Assembly (NCBI GenBank): GCA_964372025.1
Contig: CAYJPF010000001.1
Location: 62,001-126,000, forward strand
DNA length: 64,000 nt
DNA from: CAYJBP01 sp964372025
Lineage (GTDB): Bacteria; Bacillota; Dehalobacteriia; UBA4068
Reading direction: 5' to 3'
Numbering within the stretch: position 1 is the stretch's first letter; every line of letters begins with the position of its first letter. This document shows positions 1 to 6,246 of this stretch, in pieces. Under the pieces are notes generated by a model. That model had not been told where the DNA came from. It saw nothing but the letters and a program-made list of their open reading frames with translations, and ran no database searches. A program made the translations under genes and the position numbers.

Positions 1-1
1 A

Positions 2-142
2 AGAATAAGTGAGAAATTTATTTACTTTGACGATGGAGGCAAATGCGAGCTTTGTGATATCTATACAGAAGCACAAGAAAATCAAGGCGACGTTATTTTT
101 TACAAATATAAGCCAATAGAGGAGATAGATTATGATAACTAG
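2..142 (+). CDS. 3' end of an unidentified gene (partial)
   Basis: An open frame enters from the left edge and ends at TAG 140-142 (last residues EEIDYDN). It has one CxxC pair (CELCD). It overlaps the next ATG at 132 by 11 nt, so it is the upstream member of a rightward operon whose promoter lies outside the window. Function is unknown. Confidence 0.65.
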   Translation, partial: RISEKFIYFDDGGKCELCDIYTEAQENQGDVIFYKYKPIEEIDYDN

Positions 143-419
143 AGAAGAAGTAAATAATATTTATAAAGACAATAGAAAGATAAAGAAGATTGAAGAAAAA
201 TTAGAAAAATGGATTGTCAAAGCATCAACAGAGGGCTATGATGGATGTGTATTGAAATTTCAATCAAAAGATGAGTGTTATCAATACGAAAGAATTGCTA
301 AACTTCACGATTTTGAAACTTCAGTAAAGAGAATTGATAAAGCTTCTGAACAGTTAGATATACTTAAAGTTAGGGACGATGAATTTTATGCAGTATATGA
401 ATTGAAAATTGGGTGGTGA
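132..419 (+). CDS. Small hypothetical protein, 95 aa
   Basis: Second gene of the rightward operon. Its ATG overlaps the upstream stop region and an AGGAG-like site (GGAGATAG, 121-128) lies just before it. The protein is charged and helical, with lysine/glutamate-rich stretches and no recognisable motif. Coding status rests on operon position and spacing. Function is unknown. Confidence 0.75.
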   Translation: MITREEVNNIYKDNRKIKKIEEKLEKWIVKASTEGYDGCVLKFQSKDECYQYERIAKLHDFETSVKRIDKASEQLDILKVRDDEFYAVYELKIGW

Positions 420-426
420 TAGATAA

Positions 427-573
427 ATGAATGAAATGATATATAAATCAAGTTCAATGAAAGAGATATTTTCATATGAAAATAGTCCAATAATTAAAAG
501 TATGCAATTTTTAATTATTGAAAAATGTCTTACTCAATGTTTAACTAAAGGAGTGGAAAGTGATGATAAGTAG
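427..573 (+). CDS. Small hypothetical protein, 48 aa
   Basis: A short frame from ATG 427 to TAG 571-573, starting 7 nt after the previous stop and overlapping the next gene by 11 nt. It has the spacing of a translationally coupled operon gene. There is no recognisable domain. It could be a chance frame between two real genes, hence the moderate confidence. Confidence 0.5.
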   Translation: MNEMIYKSSSMKEIFSYENSPIIKSMQFLIIEKCLTQCLTKGVESDDK

Positions 574-736
574 AAGCGAAAAAGGAAATTTAAGAATTAG
601 TAAATTAGAAATGATGGGGGTTTTTGAAGAATTATTTGAAGCTTGCAATAGCGAAGAAGAAACAGAGTTTCTTAGAAATGAATTAATTGGTTACATCGAA
701 TTAGCAGAAGAAGAACGAAATGAAGAATTGTTTTAA
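563..736 (+). CDS. Small acidic hypothetical protein, 57 aa
   Basis: Begins at ATG 563 behind a clear AAAGGAG ribosome binding site (547-553) and ends at TAA 734-736. The C-terminal half is very acidic, rich in Glu. It is the last gene of the rightward operon; the next gene on the right converges on it. Function is unknown. Confidence 0.65.
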   Translation: MISRSEKGNLRISKLEMMGVFEELFEACNSEEETEFLRNELIGYIELAEEERNEELF

Positions 737-1066
737 TTATTGAGGGGTAGGGCAGATGAGGGGGCAGGGATTTGTAAAGGTGGGGGTGGTTCTGAGCTTG
801 GTAGTCTGTGGGATTACCCACTAACCCCTCCCAGAAAAACCAAAAATTACCATAAATGGAAACTACCCCCTATCTTTACAAAATTATACATACCATCCAT
901 TTTCTCCCATTACTACCATTTATTTTTCCAATAACCACCGCCTATATTGTATACTTTATACAATAGCCTTTAAAAGGCTCTAAAACCCATTTTAAGCGAT
1001 TAAAATAAAAAATGGTACTCAACTATTATTAAGTACCATTTTATCCTTATATCCTCAAATTATGCC
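737..1066. other. Gene-free convergent gap with a G-rich to C-rich strand switch
   Basis: No supportable gene. From 737 to about 820 the plus strand is G-rich with repeated GGGG runs; from about 820 to 950 it is C-rich. A short dyad TGTATACTTTATACA (953-967) follows, then the hairpin at 1009-1042 between the converging operons. A second perfect palindrome ATTATGCCTTATAAGGCATAAT (two 11-nt arms, 1059-1080) overlaps the end of the next gene. Confidence 0.6.
1009..1042. terminator. Bidirectional terminator between converging operons
   Basis: Perfect 11-bp inverted repeat AAAATGGTACT (1009-1019) / AGTACCATTTT (1032-1042) with a 12-nt loop. A-tracts on the left and T-tracts on the right let it stop transcription from both the rightward genes (1-736) and the leftward gene at 1067. 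Confidence 0.7.
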
Positions 1067-1675
1067 TTATAAGGCATAATCTAAGATATATATATTGTTG
1101 TTCCATACTCCGACGTTACTCGAATTGTCGAGGACGTCACGTATTCTATATTTAAGTATTAACTTTTCAATACTCGAGTAATTATATTGTTGTCCTATAT
1201 AATTAAGGCAGTCGCTTAAGTTACCGACATATTCGCAATATGGCTCTAAGCTTGCTACTAGCCTATCCCAACTTTTTAAAGTTGGTAATAAATATTGCCC
1301 GATATCAGAGTCTTTTAAGCTCTCATATCTCTTAACTTGACTCATAAGTTGCGGTAGCTCTGTATCATATTCTACCTTTAGGCAGTATTTAAAGCCATTC
1401 AAATTGAATATGATAGCTATTTTACTATAGCCACAACTTATTTTCTCAATAAGCCCATATTGAGTTTTCATATCTGAAAACTCACTTTGATTATATCTGA
1501 TAATAGTAACTGCTTTTTTAACGCTCTCACGAGTGTTAAAACGGTCGTTTTTATCAAAATCTTTTATATAATCGGTTTTACTGATTATTTCCTTTAGTAT
1601 ATTTGATATACTAAAATTACTGTTTACGGGACTCCCTTTAGTCCCTATTATTGTAGTCGACTTATGTAGTTTCAT
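1067..1675 (-). CDS. Hypothetical protein, 202 aa, possible kinase-fold relic
   Basis: Starts behind a strong AGGAGGT ribosome binding site. The C-terminal motif NVGVWNNNIYILDYAL, with preceding RDVLDNSS, resembles the catalytic-loop/DFG-like segment (N-G ... iDyG) seen in small kinase-like phage proteins, but the canonical catalytic Asp and glycine loop are not clear. The kinase relation is only a suggestion. It is monocistronic, with a promoter at 1769-1797 and two palindromic hairpins in its leader. The gene end forms part of a 22-bp palindrome. Confidence 0.75.
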   Translation of the reverse strand: MKLHKSTTIIGTKGSPVNSNFSISNILKEIISKTDYIKDFDKNDRFNTRESVKKAVTIIRYNQSEFSDMKTQYGLIEKISCGYSKIAIIFNLNGFKYCLKVEYDTELPQLMSQVKRYESLKDSDIGQYLLPTLKSWDRLVASLEPYCEYVGNLSDCLNYIGQQYNYSSIEKLILKYRIRDVLDNSSNVGVWNNNIYILDYAL

Positions 1676-1687
1676 TTTGTTTACCTC

Positions 1688-1755
1688 CTAAACGTTCAAA
1701 TTTGAACGTTTTTATTCTTTTAACTCCTTAAAACGTTGCAATTTCAACGTTTCTA
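1688..1755 (-). promoter_or_regulatory. Two leader hairpins of the ACGTTG...CAACGT class
   Basis: On the minus strand the leader of the 1067 gene has AACGTTG-AAATTG-CAACGTT and then AACGTTCAAATTTGAACGTT, both able to fold into hairpins just before the ribosome binding site. The same kind of hairpin with different stem sequence precedes five other genes. Confidence 0.55.
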
Positions 1756-1768
1756 ACTTATATTTAAT

Positions 1769-1797
1769 ATTATAATTGAAATAAATATAAATTGCAA
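1769..1797 (-). promoter_or_regulatory. Sigma-A-type promoter of the 1067 gene
   Basis: -35 TTGCAA (1792-1797), 17-bp spacer, -10 TATAAT (1769-1774), followed by the TATAAGTTA start-site motif shared by neighbouring genes. Confidence 0.7.
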
Positions 1798-1839
1798 TAC
1801 CTTTTTAAATTTTTTTTAGTAAAATTTACTTTTTTTTTA

Positions 1840-2070
1840 TAGCTCTAAAAACACTACTAGAAAACACTACTAGAAAACACATTTTAAAACACTCTAAAAA
1901 CATACTCTCATACTAGCATTAAATACATTAAATTCAATGCTTAGAGCTTAAAGCAGAGAGTTTTAAAATGTGATTAAAATTATCTCTGTATTGTAAGTGT
2001 AACAATAGTTTTTACTAGTAATAAAAACACTGTATGCATATATACAGATATACAGAGAAAAATCCAGCAA
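1840..2070. other. Structured gene-free region with long inverted repeats
   Basis: No gene. Two tandem 13-bp copies of ACACTACTAGAAA lie at about 1849-1875. An 18-bp inverted repeat (1878-1895 with 1955-1972, one mismatch) encloses a smaller hairpin (GCATT/AATGC). TCTCTGTAT (1983-1991) pairs with ATACAGAGA (2050-2058). This may be a structured RNA or protein-binding region; the strand is not determined. Confidence 0.45.
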
Positions 2071-2082
2071 AGTTGTATACAC

Positions 2083-2136
2083 TATTCTAAATATTCTGAC
2101 AATTCAAAATATTCTGAAAATTTCGAAAAATCAGAC
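2083..2136. repeat. 9-bp tandem repeat array (6 units)
   Basis: Consecutive degenerate 9-mers such as TATTCTAAA, TATTCTGAC, AATTCAAAA, TATTCTGAA. They match the units of the longer arrays at 3372, 4596 and 6247. Two TGGTAAAATTTACCA palindromes follow at 2146 and 2268. No gene occurs between here and 2311. Confidence 0.65.
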
Positions 2137-2145
2137 ATCTCAATT

Positions 2146-2282
2146 TGGTAAAATTTACCAATTCTACCAATATTTCCCATATATAACATAATATCCCTAT
2201 ATTCCCAATATTTTCCATGCACCACATATTCTACCATATATTCCATATATTGCCAATTGACCAGATCTGGTAAAATTTACCA
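2146..2282. repeat. Two TGGTAAAATTTACCA palindromes
   Basis: Exact 15-bp copies at 2146-2160 and 2268-2282 between the 2311 gene end and the promoter of the 1067 gene. They belong to a family of more than 20 intergenic copies confined to 2.1-18.2 kb. Confidence 0.85.
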
Positions 2283-2310
2283 ATTCTCAATAATAAAAAA
2301 AATAAGATTT

Positions 2311-2592
2311 TTACACCTTATTTTTACTAATTACTAAATTATAGTAACTATCTTCAGCAGGAATCCATAATTCCTTGCTATCATTTATGAAGGCTCTAAC
2401 GTCCTTCTCTTTTATACTATAGCAACTCATATCGCTATAACTAGCATCATCAGATACTATATTTACAAGCTCTAAAGCCTTTTCAAGTTCTTTAAAGCCT
2501 ACTTGATAGCTGTCATCTTCAGCTATCATATTTAGTTTTACATTAAATATATTATCTAATATATTTAATTGTAATTGTAATTTTAAATCCAT
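2311..2592 (-). CDS. Hypothetical protein, 93 aa
   Basis: Second gene of a two-gene operon; its ATG overlaps the upstream stop as TAATG, with GAGGTG as ribosome binding site. A helical protein with no recognisable motif. Function is unknown. Confidence 0.8.
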   Translation of the reverse strand: MDLKLQLQLNILDNIFNVKLNMIAEDDSYQVGFKELEKALELVNIVSDDASYSDMSCYSIKEKDVRAFINDSKELWIPAEDSYYNLVISKNKV

Positions 2593-3032
2593 TATAACAC
2601 CTCTTGAGGGTAGTACCCTCCATTATCCCTATTAAAATGATATAGCGTTATTGTTATACCATTTTTTCTAGTAGCATTTAATACTGCTACTAATGCCACA
2701 GTTAACCCTGTGACATACAGGTTTATATGGGCATTCCCATATTTCGACAAGCTTTCTTCAGCTTGCTCTTGCAAACCCTTTGTATCCAAAGGATTTACAT
2801 TTTGAGGGAATAAATATTCGCTTATTCCCTCTATTTCATGTCGACTCTCACATAAGCCGACATTTACTTCCTCTACTACTGGAGGAACTGGAGACATATC
2901 TCCAATTTCCAACCAATAGTTACAATAATCAGCTAGATGGCAATTCCAACAATTGCCATTTGCAGAAGTCTGTTGACCTCTACAGAAATTATTGTTATTG
3001 TTATTGTTATTGTTATTGTTATTGTTTCTCAT
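2592..3032 (-). CDS. Hypothetical protein with poly-Asn N-terminus and Cys cluster, 146 aa
   Basis: The start has a good GGAGG site. Residues 3-15 are thirteen consecutive asparagines encoded by a hexanucleotide repeat (AATAAC-type). A small Cys cluster follows (C17, C28, C31, C37: NCWNCHLADYC), suggesting a metal knuckle. The C-terminal part (VTGLTVALVAVLNATRKNG, then a Tyr-rich end) resembles a conserved-looking globular tail, but I cannot name the family. The repeat length can change without breaking the frame. Confidence 0.8.
   Translation of the reverse strand: MRNNNNNNNNNNNNNFCRGQQTSANGNCWNCHLADYCNYWLEIGDMSPVPPVVEEVNVGLCESRHEIEGISEYLFPQNVNPLDTKGLQEQAEESLSKYGNAHINLYVTGLTVALVAVLNATRKNGITITLYHFNRDNGGYYPQEVL
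2988..3026. repeat. Hexanucleotide microsatellite encoding poly-Asn
   Basis: About six and a half copies of TTATTG (plus strand) at the N-terminus of the 2592 gene. Unit gain or loss changes the Asn count by two without a frameshift. Confidence 0.9.
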
Positions 3033-3070
3033 TTTTCTACCTCCGTATGTTGGAACATTGCAATTCCAAC
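3033..3070 (-). promoter_or_regulatory. Leader hairpin of the 2592 gene
   Basis: Minus-strand ACGTTGGAATTGCAATG then TTCCAAC forms a 7-bp stem (GTTGGAA/TTCCAAC) immediately before the GGAGG site. It belongs to the ACGTTG...CAAC leader-hairpin class. Confidence 0.55.
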
Positions 3071-3093
3071 GTTTTTAATTTTAACTTGTATAT

Positions 3094-3123
3094 AGAATAT
3101 CACGATTAAAAACATAAGTCAAT
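3094..3123 (-). promoter_or_regulatory. Promoter of the 2592-2311 operon
   Basis: -35 TTGACT (3118-3123) and -10 TATTCT (3094-3099) with an 18-bp spacer, followed by the ACAAGTTAAAATTAA variant of the shared start-site motif. Confidence 0.65.
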
Positions 3124-3360
3124 AGCTTTTTTAAAATTTTTTAATTTATTTTAAAAATATCTTTTATATCCTCCGCATCCTCCGCATTTTATGTAAAATT
3201 TACTAAAATTTTACATAAAATAAAAACATATCCTTATGGTAAAATTTACCATATCACACCATCCTCCGCATCAAAGATAGCTTTGGTAAATTTTACCATA
3301 AGGAGTAAAATTTACCAATTAAATAATTTTTGGTAAAATTTACCAATTCTACCAAAAATA

Positions 3361-3375
3361 AATTTTCTGAAAATT
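3361..3375. promoter_or_regulatory. Exact CodY-box match
   Basis: AATTTTCTGAAAATT equals the Firmicutes CodY consensus AATTTTCWGAAAATT. It borders a 9-bp array whose units contain TTCAGAA, so the match could arise from the array rather than from CodY binding. Confidence 0.5.
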
Positions 3376-3524
3376 CAGAATTGTCAGAATATTTGAAAAA
3401 TTCAGAATATTTCAATATTTCAGAATCGTTGCAATATTCAGAATATTCAGAATACACAAAGTTTACAGAAAATTCAGAATTGTCTGATAATTCACAATAT
3501 TCACAATATTCACAATATTCAGTT
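3372..3524. repeat. 9-bp tandem repeat array (17 units)
   Basis: Seventeen uninterrupted 9-mers, typically AATTCAGAA, TATTCAGAA or TTGTCAGAA. The phase is kept throughout and the array stops 4 bp before a parS site. Confidence 0.85.
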
Positions 3525-3528
3525 ATAA

Positions 3529-3544
3529 TGTTTCACGTGAAACA
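3529..3544. promoter_or_regulatory. parS site (perfect consensus)
   Basis: TGTTTCACGTGAAACA matches the Firmicutes chromosomal parS consensus TGTTNCACGTGAAACA at every position. It would be a ParB/Spo0J binding site. It lies 4 bp after a 9-bp array. Confidence 0.85.
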
Positions 3545-3565
3545 CTCCTATAATATTTTAAAAAA

Positions 3566-3581
3566 TGTTTCACGTGAAACA
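3566..3581. promoter_or_regulatory. parS site (perfect consensus)
   Basis: Second TGTTTCACGTGAAACA, 37 bp centre-to-centre from the first. Followed by a TGGTAAAATTTACCA palindrome at 3590. Confidence 0.85.
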
Positions 3582-3661
3582 CTGTGTAATGGTAAAATTT
3601 ACCATTATAATCCTATATGTCAACATCTACCATATTTACTAAATTTTACCATATTTAACAT

Positions 3662-3689
3662 AAAAAAGAAAAAGAGCTATATAGCTCTT
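3662..3689 (-). terminator. Terminator overlapping the 3677 stop codon
   Basis: AAGAGCTAT/ATAGCTCTT dyad (3672-3689) followed on the minus strand by a T-rich run. The stop codon of the gene lies inside the hairpin. Confidence 0.75.
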
Positions 3690-3871
3690 AATCTTTTCAT
3701 AATAGGTTTATGATAATTTGATTTATACCATAATCCCATTCTTAGAGCCTCTGCAAGCTCTGCATTGCCATAACAATGCCACTCTGTTAAGGCTTGACTA
3801 GCACTTGCTAGCCATAAGAGCTTTTTATTGAAGCTCTTTTTATTTAATTTTATTGTATTTTTTCTTCTCAT
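3677..3871 (-). CDS. Small basic hypothetical protein, 64 aa
   Basis: Last gene of a three-gene operon (4129, 3884, 3677), with a GGAGG site before the ATG. The N-terminus is lysine-rich, and the protein ends within its own terminator hairpin. Function is unknown. Confidence 0.75.
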   Translation of the reverse strand: MRRKNTIKLNKKSFNKKLLWLASASQALTEWHCYGNAELAEALRMGLWYKSNYHKPIMKRLRAI

Positions 3872-3883
3872 TTTTTCATCCTC

Positions 3884-4117
3884 CTATTGTACTCTTATTA
3901 TCTCATTTAAATTTATTTTTCTACCATGTGATATAAAGTATATATCACCATTGCTTTTATATCTGAGCTCAGCTCTTGCTTTCCTTGATACTGTATCTCC
4001 TGAAACATATTGATATGTAATATAATTATCATCTATATCAATAACTCCAAGCCCTCCAGTATTGCTTAAATGCATCGTCCCTATATAATTATATTTTTTA
4101 TACTTTATTGTTTTCAT
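3884..4117 (-). CDS. Hypothetical protein, 77 aa
   Basis: Middle gene of the 4129-3884-3677 operon, with an AGGAGG site. Predicted mostly beta, with several Gly/Tyr turns (TGGLGVIDIDDNY). No family recognised. Confidence 0.8.
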   Translation of the reverse strand: MKTIKYKKYNYIGTMHLSNTGGLGVIDIDDNYITYQYVSGDTVSRKARAELRYKSNGDIYFISHGRKINLNEIIRVQ

Positions 4118-4128
4118 CTTTATACCTC

Positions 4129-4257
4129 CTAATATATAGTAAACATTTTACACGTTTTACTATTCTCATAAAGCTTTATACATAAAGCTTCACATATGAA
4201 ATTACCTTCTCTTGTCTCTGTGCAATAAGCACAGTCTAAACAACCTATACTATACAT
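4129..4257 (-). CDS. Cys-rich micro-protein, 42 aa
   Basis: ATG at 4257 follows AGGAGAGGT; the stop TAG is at 4129-4131, upstream of the next ribosome binding site. Six cysteines in a CxxCxxC plus CxxxC arrangement (CLDCAYC...CEALC...C) suggest a small metal-binding or disulphide protein. It opens the operon driven by the promoter at 4329-4357, whose leader carries a GTTGCGA-GGG-TCGCAAC hairpin. Confidence 0.65.
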   Translation of the reverse strand: MYSIGCLDCAYCTETREGNFICEALCIKLYENSKTCKMFTIY

Positions 4258-4328
4258 TCTTACCTCTCCTATCTGTTGCGACCCTCGCAACCCTTGAAAT
4301 ACTAACGTTTTATTTAACGTCTTGACTT

Positions 4329-4357
4329 ATTATAGCATATCTAAAATAGCATTGCAA
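4329..4357 (-). promoter_or_regulatory. Promoter of the 4129-3884-3677 operon
   Basis: -35 TTGCAA (4352-4357), 17-bp spacer with extended TGC, -10 TATAAT (4329-4334). Here the usual AAGTTAAAGTTA motif is replaced by AAGTCAAGACGTTA. Confidence 0.65.
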
Positions 4358-4426
4358 GCTTTTTTTAAAAAATTTTTAAACTTTTTTAAATTTATTTTTT
4401 ATACCACGATTTATATTATATATCAG

Positions 4427-4441
4427 AATTTTCTGAAAATT
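4427..4441. promoter_or_regulatory. Exact CodY-box match
   Basis: AATTTTCTGAAAATT, separate from the long 9-bp array of this module, but itself flanked by two or three 9-mer-like units. Confidence 0.5.
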
Positions 4442-4595
4442 CAAAACATTTGCACAACTTCCAATCCATACACTTGGTAAAATTTACCAATCCTCCGCAT
4501 CCTCCGCCATAAATGCTTTATGGTAAAATTTACTATTTAAACCATATATTTTAAAATAAATAAATATGGTAAATTTTACCATAAAGCATTTTTTG

Positions 4596-4694
4596 TTTTC
4601 AGAAATTTCAGAATTGTCAGAAAATTCAGAATTTACAAAAATTTCAGAATTGTTAGAATTGTCAGAATATTTAAAAAATTCAGAATATTCTTAC
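4596..4694. repeat. 9-bp tandem repeat array (11 units)
   Basis: Eleven in-phase 9-mers (ATTTCAGAA, TTGTCAGAA, AATTCAGAA and variants) ending 4 bp before parS at 4699. Confidence 0.85.
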
Positions 4695-4698
4695 TATA

Positions 4699-4714
4699 TG
4701 TTTCACGTGAAACA
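4699..4714. promoter_or_regulatory. parS site (perfect consensus)
   Basis: TGTTTCACGTGAAACA, same 4-bp offset from a 9-bp array as the site at 3529. Confidence 0.85.
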
Positions 4715-4775
4715 CCCTTATATTCTCACACTCTCGCATTGCCTACCTATGGTAAAATTTACCATAAAAATTTCA

Positions 4776-4807
4776 TAAAAAAGAGATGGCAATTTTTACC
4801 ATCTCTT
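4776..4807 (-). terminator. Terminator of the 4946-4815 operon
   Basis: AAGAGATGG (4781-4789) / CCATCTCTT (4799-4807) with a minus-strand T-run. Confidence 0.65.
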
Positions 4808-4814
4808 ATATTTC

Positions 4815-4946
4815 TTATATCATTGATTCACATATGCTTCCAATAATTGGTATTCCAAATAATACCATAAATGTTAGAAATGTCGCCATCCCTCCGTCCA
4901 TTTCAGATTTCTTATTACTTCTTTTATATCTTATTGGTTTGCTCAT
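4815..4946 (-). CDS. Small single-span membrane protein, 43 aa
   Basis: ATG at 4946 overlaps the upstream stop as TAATG, behind a GGAGGTGG site. The charged N-terminus (about 16 residues) is followed by a hydrophobic stretch (ATFLTFMVLFGIPIIGSI) that would span the membrane once. It is coupled to the 4946 gene. Function is unknown. Confidence 0.65.
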   Translation of the reverse strand: MSKPIRYKRSNKKSEMDGGMATFLTFMVLFGIPIIGSICESMI

Positions 4947-5116
4947 TATTTCCACCTCCTTAAAGCTTCTTCTCTATCTAATTCGCTCATGATGAGTTCC
5001 TCTTCAGTTATCATCATGTTTTTTAAAACTTGTTTTCTCTCTCTGTCTAGCTCTCTGAACCTCTTTTTTAAATCGCTCTCACTCCATTTTTTAGTTTTTT
5101 TAATTTCTTTACTCAT
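4946..5116 (-). CDS. Small highly charged helical protein, 56 aa
   Basis: I place the start at 5116 (MSKEIKK) because an AGAGAGGT site sits just upstream; a longer frame would read into the leader hairpin. Lys/Glu/Arg-rich, predicted long helix. First gene of a two-gene operon. Function is unknown. Confidence 0.7.
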   Translation of the reverse strand: MSKEIKKTKKWSESDLKKRFRELDRERKQVLKNMMITEEELIMSELDREEALRRWK

Positions 5117-5137
5117 TTTTTTACCTCTCTTTTTTCT

Positions 5138-5162
5138 GTTGAGATATTCGAATCTCAACGTT
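5138..5162 (-). promoter_or_regulatory. Leader hairpin of the 4946 gene
   Basis: ACGTTGAGATTCGAATATC then TCAAC: an 8-bp stem GTTGAGAT/ATCTCAAC before the ribosome binding site, with a stem sequence different from the other members of this class. Confidence 0.55.
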
Positions 5163-5183
5163 TCTTTGTTTTAACCTACCTAT

Positions 5184-5212
5184 ATATTATCACACCTTTA
5201 TATATATGTCAA
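5184..5212 (-). promoter_or_regulatory. Promoter of the 4946-4815 operon
   Basis: -35 TTGACA (5207-5212), 17 bp, -10 TAATAT (5184-5189). Confidence 0.7.
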
Positions 5213-5260
5213 CACTTTTTTTAAATTTATTTTTTATTTTTTTAATGTTGTAAAATTCTA

Positions 5261-5275
5261 AATTTTCTGAAAATT
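5261..5275. promoter_or_regulatory. Exact CodY-box match
   Basis: AATTTTCTGAAAATT inside four 9-mer units. The surrounding 40 bp are nearly identical to 6088-6127. Palindromes TGGTAAAATTTACCA (5308-5322) and GGTAAAATTTACC (5345-5357) follow. Confidence 0.5.
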
Positions 5276-5371
5276 TAGAAAATTCGATCAACTCCAATCG
5301 CTCTACTTGGTAAAATTTACCATAACTTGCATCTCTGATATTTAGGTAAAATTTACCAATACCATTCCAAT

Positions 5372-5404
5372 AAAAAATGGGAATATTTTACAATTCCCAT
5401 TTTA
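5372..5404 (-). terminator. Terminator of the 5414 gene
   Basis: AATGGGAAT/ATTCCCATT stem with T-run on the minus strand; the same hairpin is reused at 7633-7661. Confidence 0.75.
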
Positions 5405-5413
5405 TACCATATT

Positions 5414-5983
5414 TTACAGATTTACATAATCATATATATTTTTTATTAAATCACTTCCAAATATTCCCATACATTTTTCATGTGTTTTTTTCATATCTTG
5501 GTAAGCTCCTATTCCTCTCTTATATTGCTTTACATTTTCAGTATATCCAAATTCCTCAATAAACATATCTTCGTTATTATATTCTATAATGTTTGAGTCT
5601 GTCAATATGCACCATATGCAATCAAATAATAGTTTAATTCTATCAAATTTAAGGTCTCTTTTATTGTCTCTTACGTTTATTCCACTACCTGTATTATATT
5701 TAAATTCATGTCCATTTATAATAAATAAATGTCTATTATGTCCCCATTTTTCGCCATTCTCATCATTATCAAAGTAGCCTATATTAATATATTTAATTGT
5801 ATCTAACTTAGAAAATATCTCATAAAATTTCTTTTCACTATCTATATAATCTTTATAATATTCGTATAAATTTACTATACATTCTCTAGCTTCATCTTGA
5901 AGCTCTTCGCACCAGTTAGCAAAATCACTTTTTCTGTTCCATTCCCAATTTTTCATAGTGTTCTCATAAGTTTCAATTCTCAT
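5414..5983 (-). CDS. Hypothetical protein, 189 aa
   Basis: Monocistronic with GAGAGGT start site. Aromatic- and Glu-rich, predicted helical at both ends with a central beta segment (RHLFIINGHEFKYNTGSG). No family recognised. Confidence 0.8.
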   Translation of the reverse strand: MRIETYENTMKNWEWNRKSDFANWCEELQDEARECIVNLYEYYKDYIDSEKKFYEIFSKLDTIKYINIGYFDNDENGEKWGHNRHLFIINGHEFKYNTGSGINVRDNKRDLKFDRIKLLFDCIWCILTDSNIIEYNNEDMFIEEFGYTENVKQYKRGIGAYQDMKKTHEKCMGIFGSDLIKNIYDYVNL

Positions 5984-5999
5984 TTTTTACCTCTCTTCT

Positions 6000-6021
6000 G
6001 TGCAAACTCTGTGTTTGCAAC
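6000..6021 (-). promoter_or_regulatory. Leader hairpin of the 5414 gene
   Basis: TGCAAAC-acaga-GTTTGCA, 7-bp stem directly after ACGT and before the GAGAGG site; ACGTTG...CAAC class. Confidence 0.55.
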
Positions 6022-6043
6022 GTTTTAACTTTAACTTGTATAT

Positions 6044-6072
6044 AGAATATCATATCTTGACCCATATGTCAA
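6044..6072 (-). promoter_or_regulatory. Promoter of the 5414 gene
   Basis: -35 TTGACA (6067-6072), 17 bp, -10 TATTCT (6044-6049), followed by ACAAGTTAAAGTTAA. Confidence 0.75.
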
Positions 6073-6099
6073 TACTTTTTTTAATGTTGTAAAATTCTA

Positions 6100-6114
6100 A
6101 ATTTTCTGAAAATT
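6100..6114. promoter_or_regulatory. Exact CodY-box match
   Basis: AATTTTCTGAAAATT; a further 14/15 match AATTTTCAGACAATT is at 6363-6377 inside the 9-bp array. Confidence 0.5.
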
Positions 6115-6246
6115 CAGAAAATTCGATCAATTAAAAAATATAAATATGGTAAAATTTACCAATCCTCCGCACCCTCCGCCATATGGTAAAATTTACTAAA
6201 AAAGGAAATATATATAATTGGTAAATTTTACCATATGGCGGAGGAA

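Larger units (their letters stand above)
3165..3655. repeat. Composite intergenic module, copy 1
   Basis: Gene-free. In order: CCTCCGCA direct repeats (3170-3186), TGGTAAAATTTACCA at 3237, CATCCTCCGCAT, TGGTAAATTTTACCA at 3284, another palindrome at 3331, the CodY-like AATTTTCTGAAAATT at 3361, a 9-bp array (3372-3524), parS sites at 3529 and 3566, and a last palindrome at 3590. Modules 2 (4420-4770) and 3 (6090-6520) repeat the same elements. Confidence 0.8.
4420..4770. repeat. Composite intergenic module, copy 2
   Basis: Gene-free. Exact CodY-box match at 4427-4441, palindrome at 4475-4489, CCTCCGCATCCTCCGCC, palindrome variant at 4521, TGGTAAATTTTACCA at 4567-4581, 9-bp array 4596-4694, parS 4699-4714, palindrome 4750-4764. 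Same element set as modules 1 and 3. Confidence 0.8.

Noticed and set aside
740..934. 64-codon plus-strand frame
   Set aside because: Low-complexity G- and C-rich sequence, no ribosome binding site, ends near the bidirectional terminator.
2780..3109. 109-codon plus-strand frame with Tyr-Cys repeats
   Set aside because: Antisense of the poly-Asn gene and its leader.
3330..3713. 127-codon plus-strand frame rich in SEN/SEL/SEY triplets and containing MFHVKH
   Set aside because: It is the translation of palindrome, 9-bp array and parS. The equivalent frame in module 3 is full of stops and there is no ribosome binding site.
4566..4778. 70-codon plus-strand frame of the same type
   Set aside because: Begins in the TGGTAAATTTTACCA palindrome and reads through the array and parS; repeat DNA, not coding.
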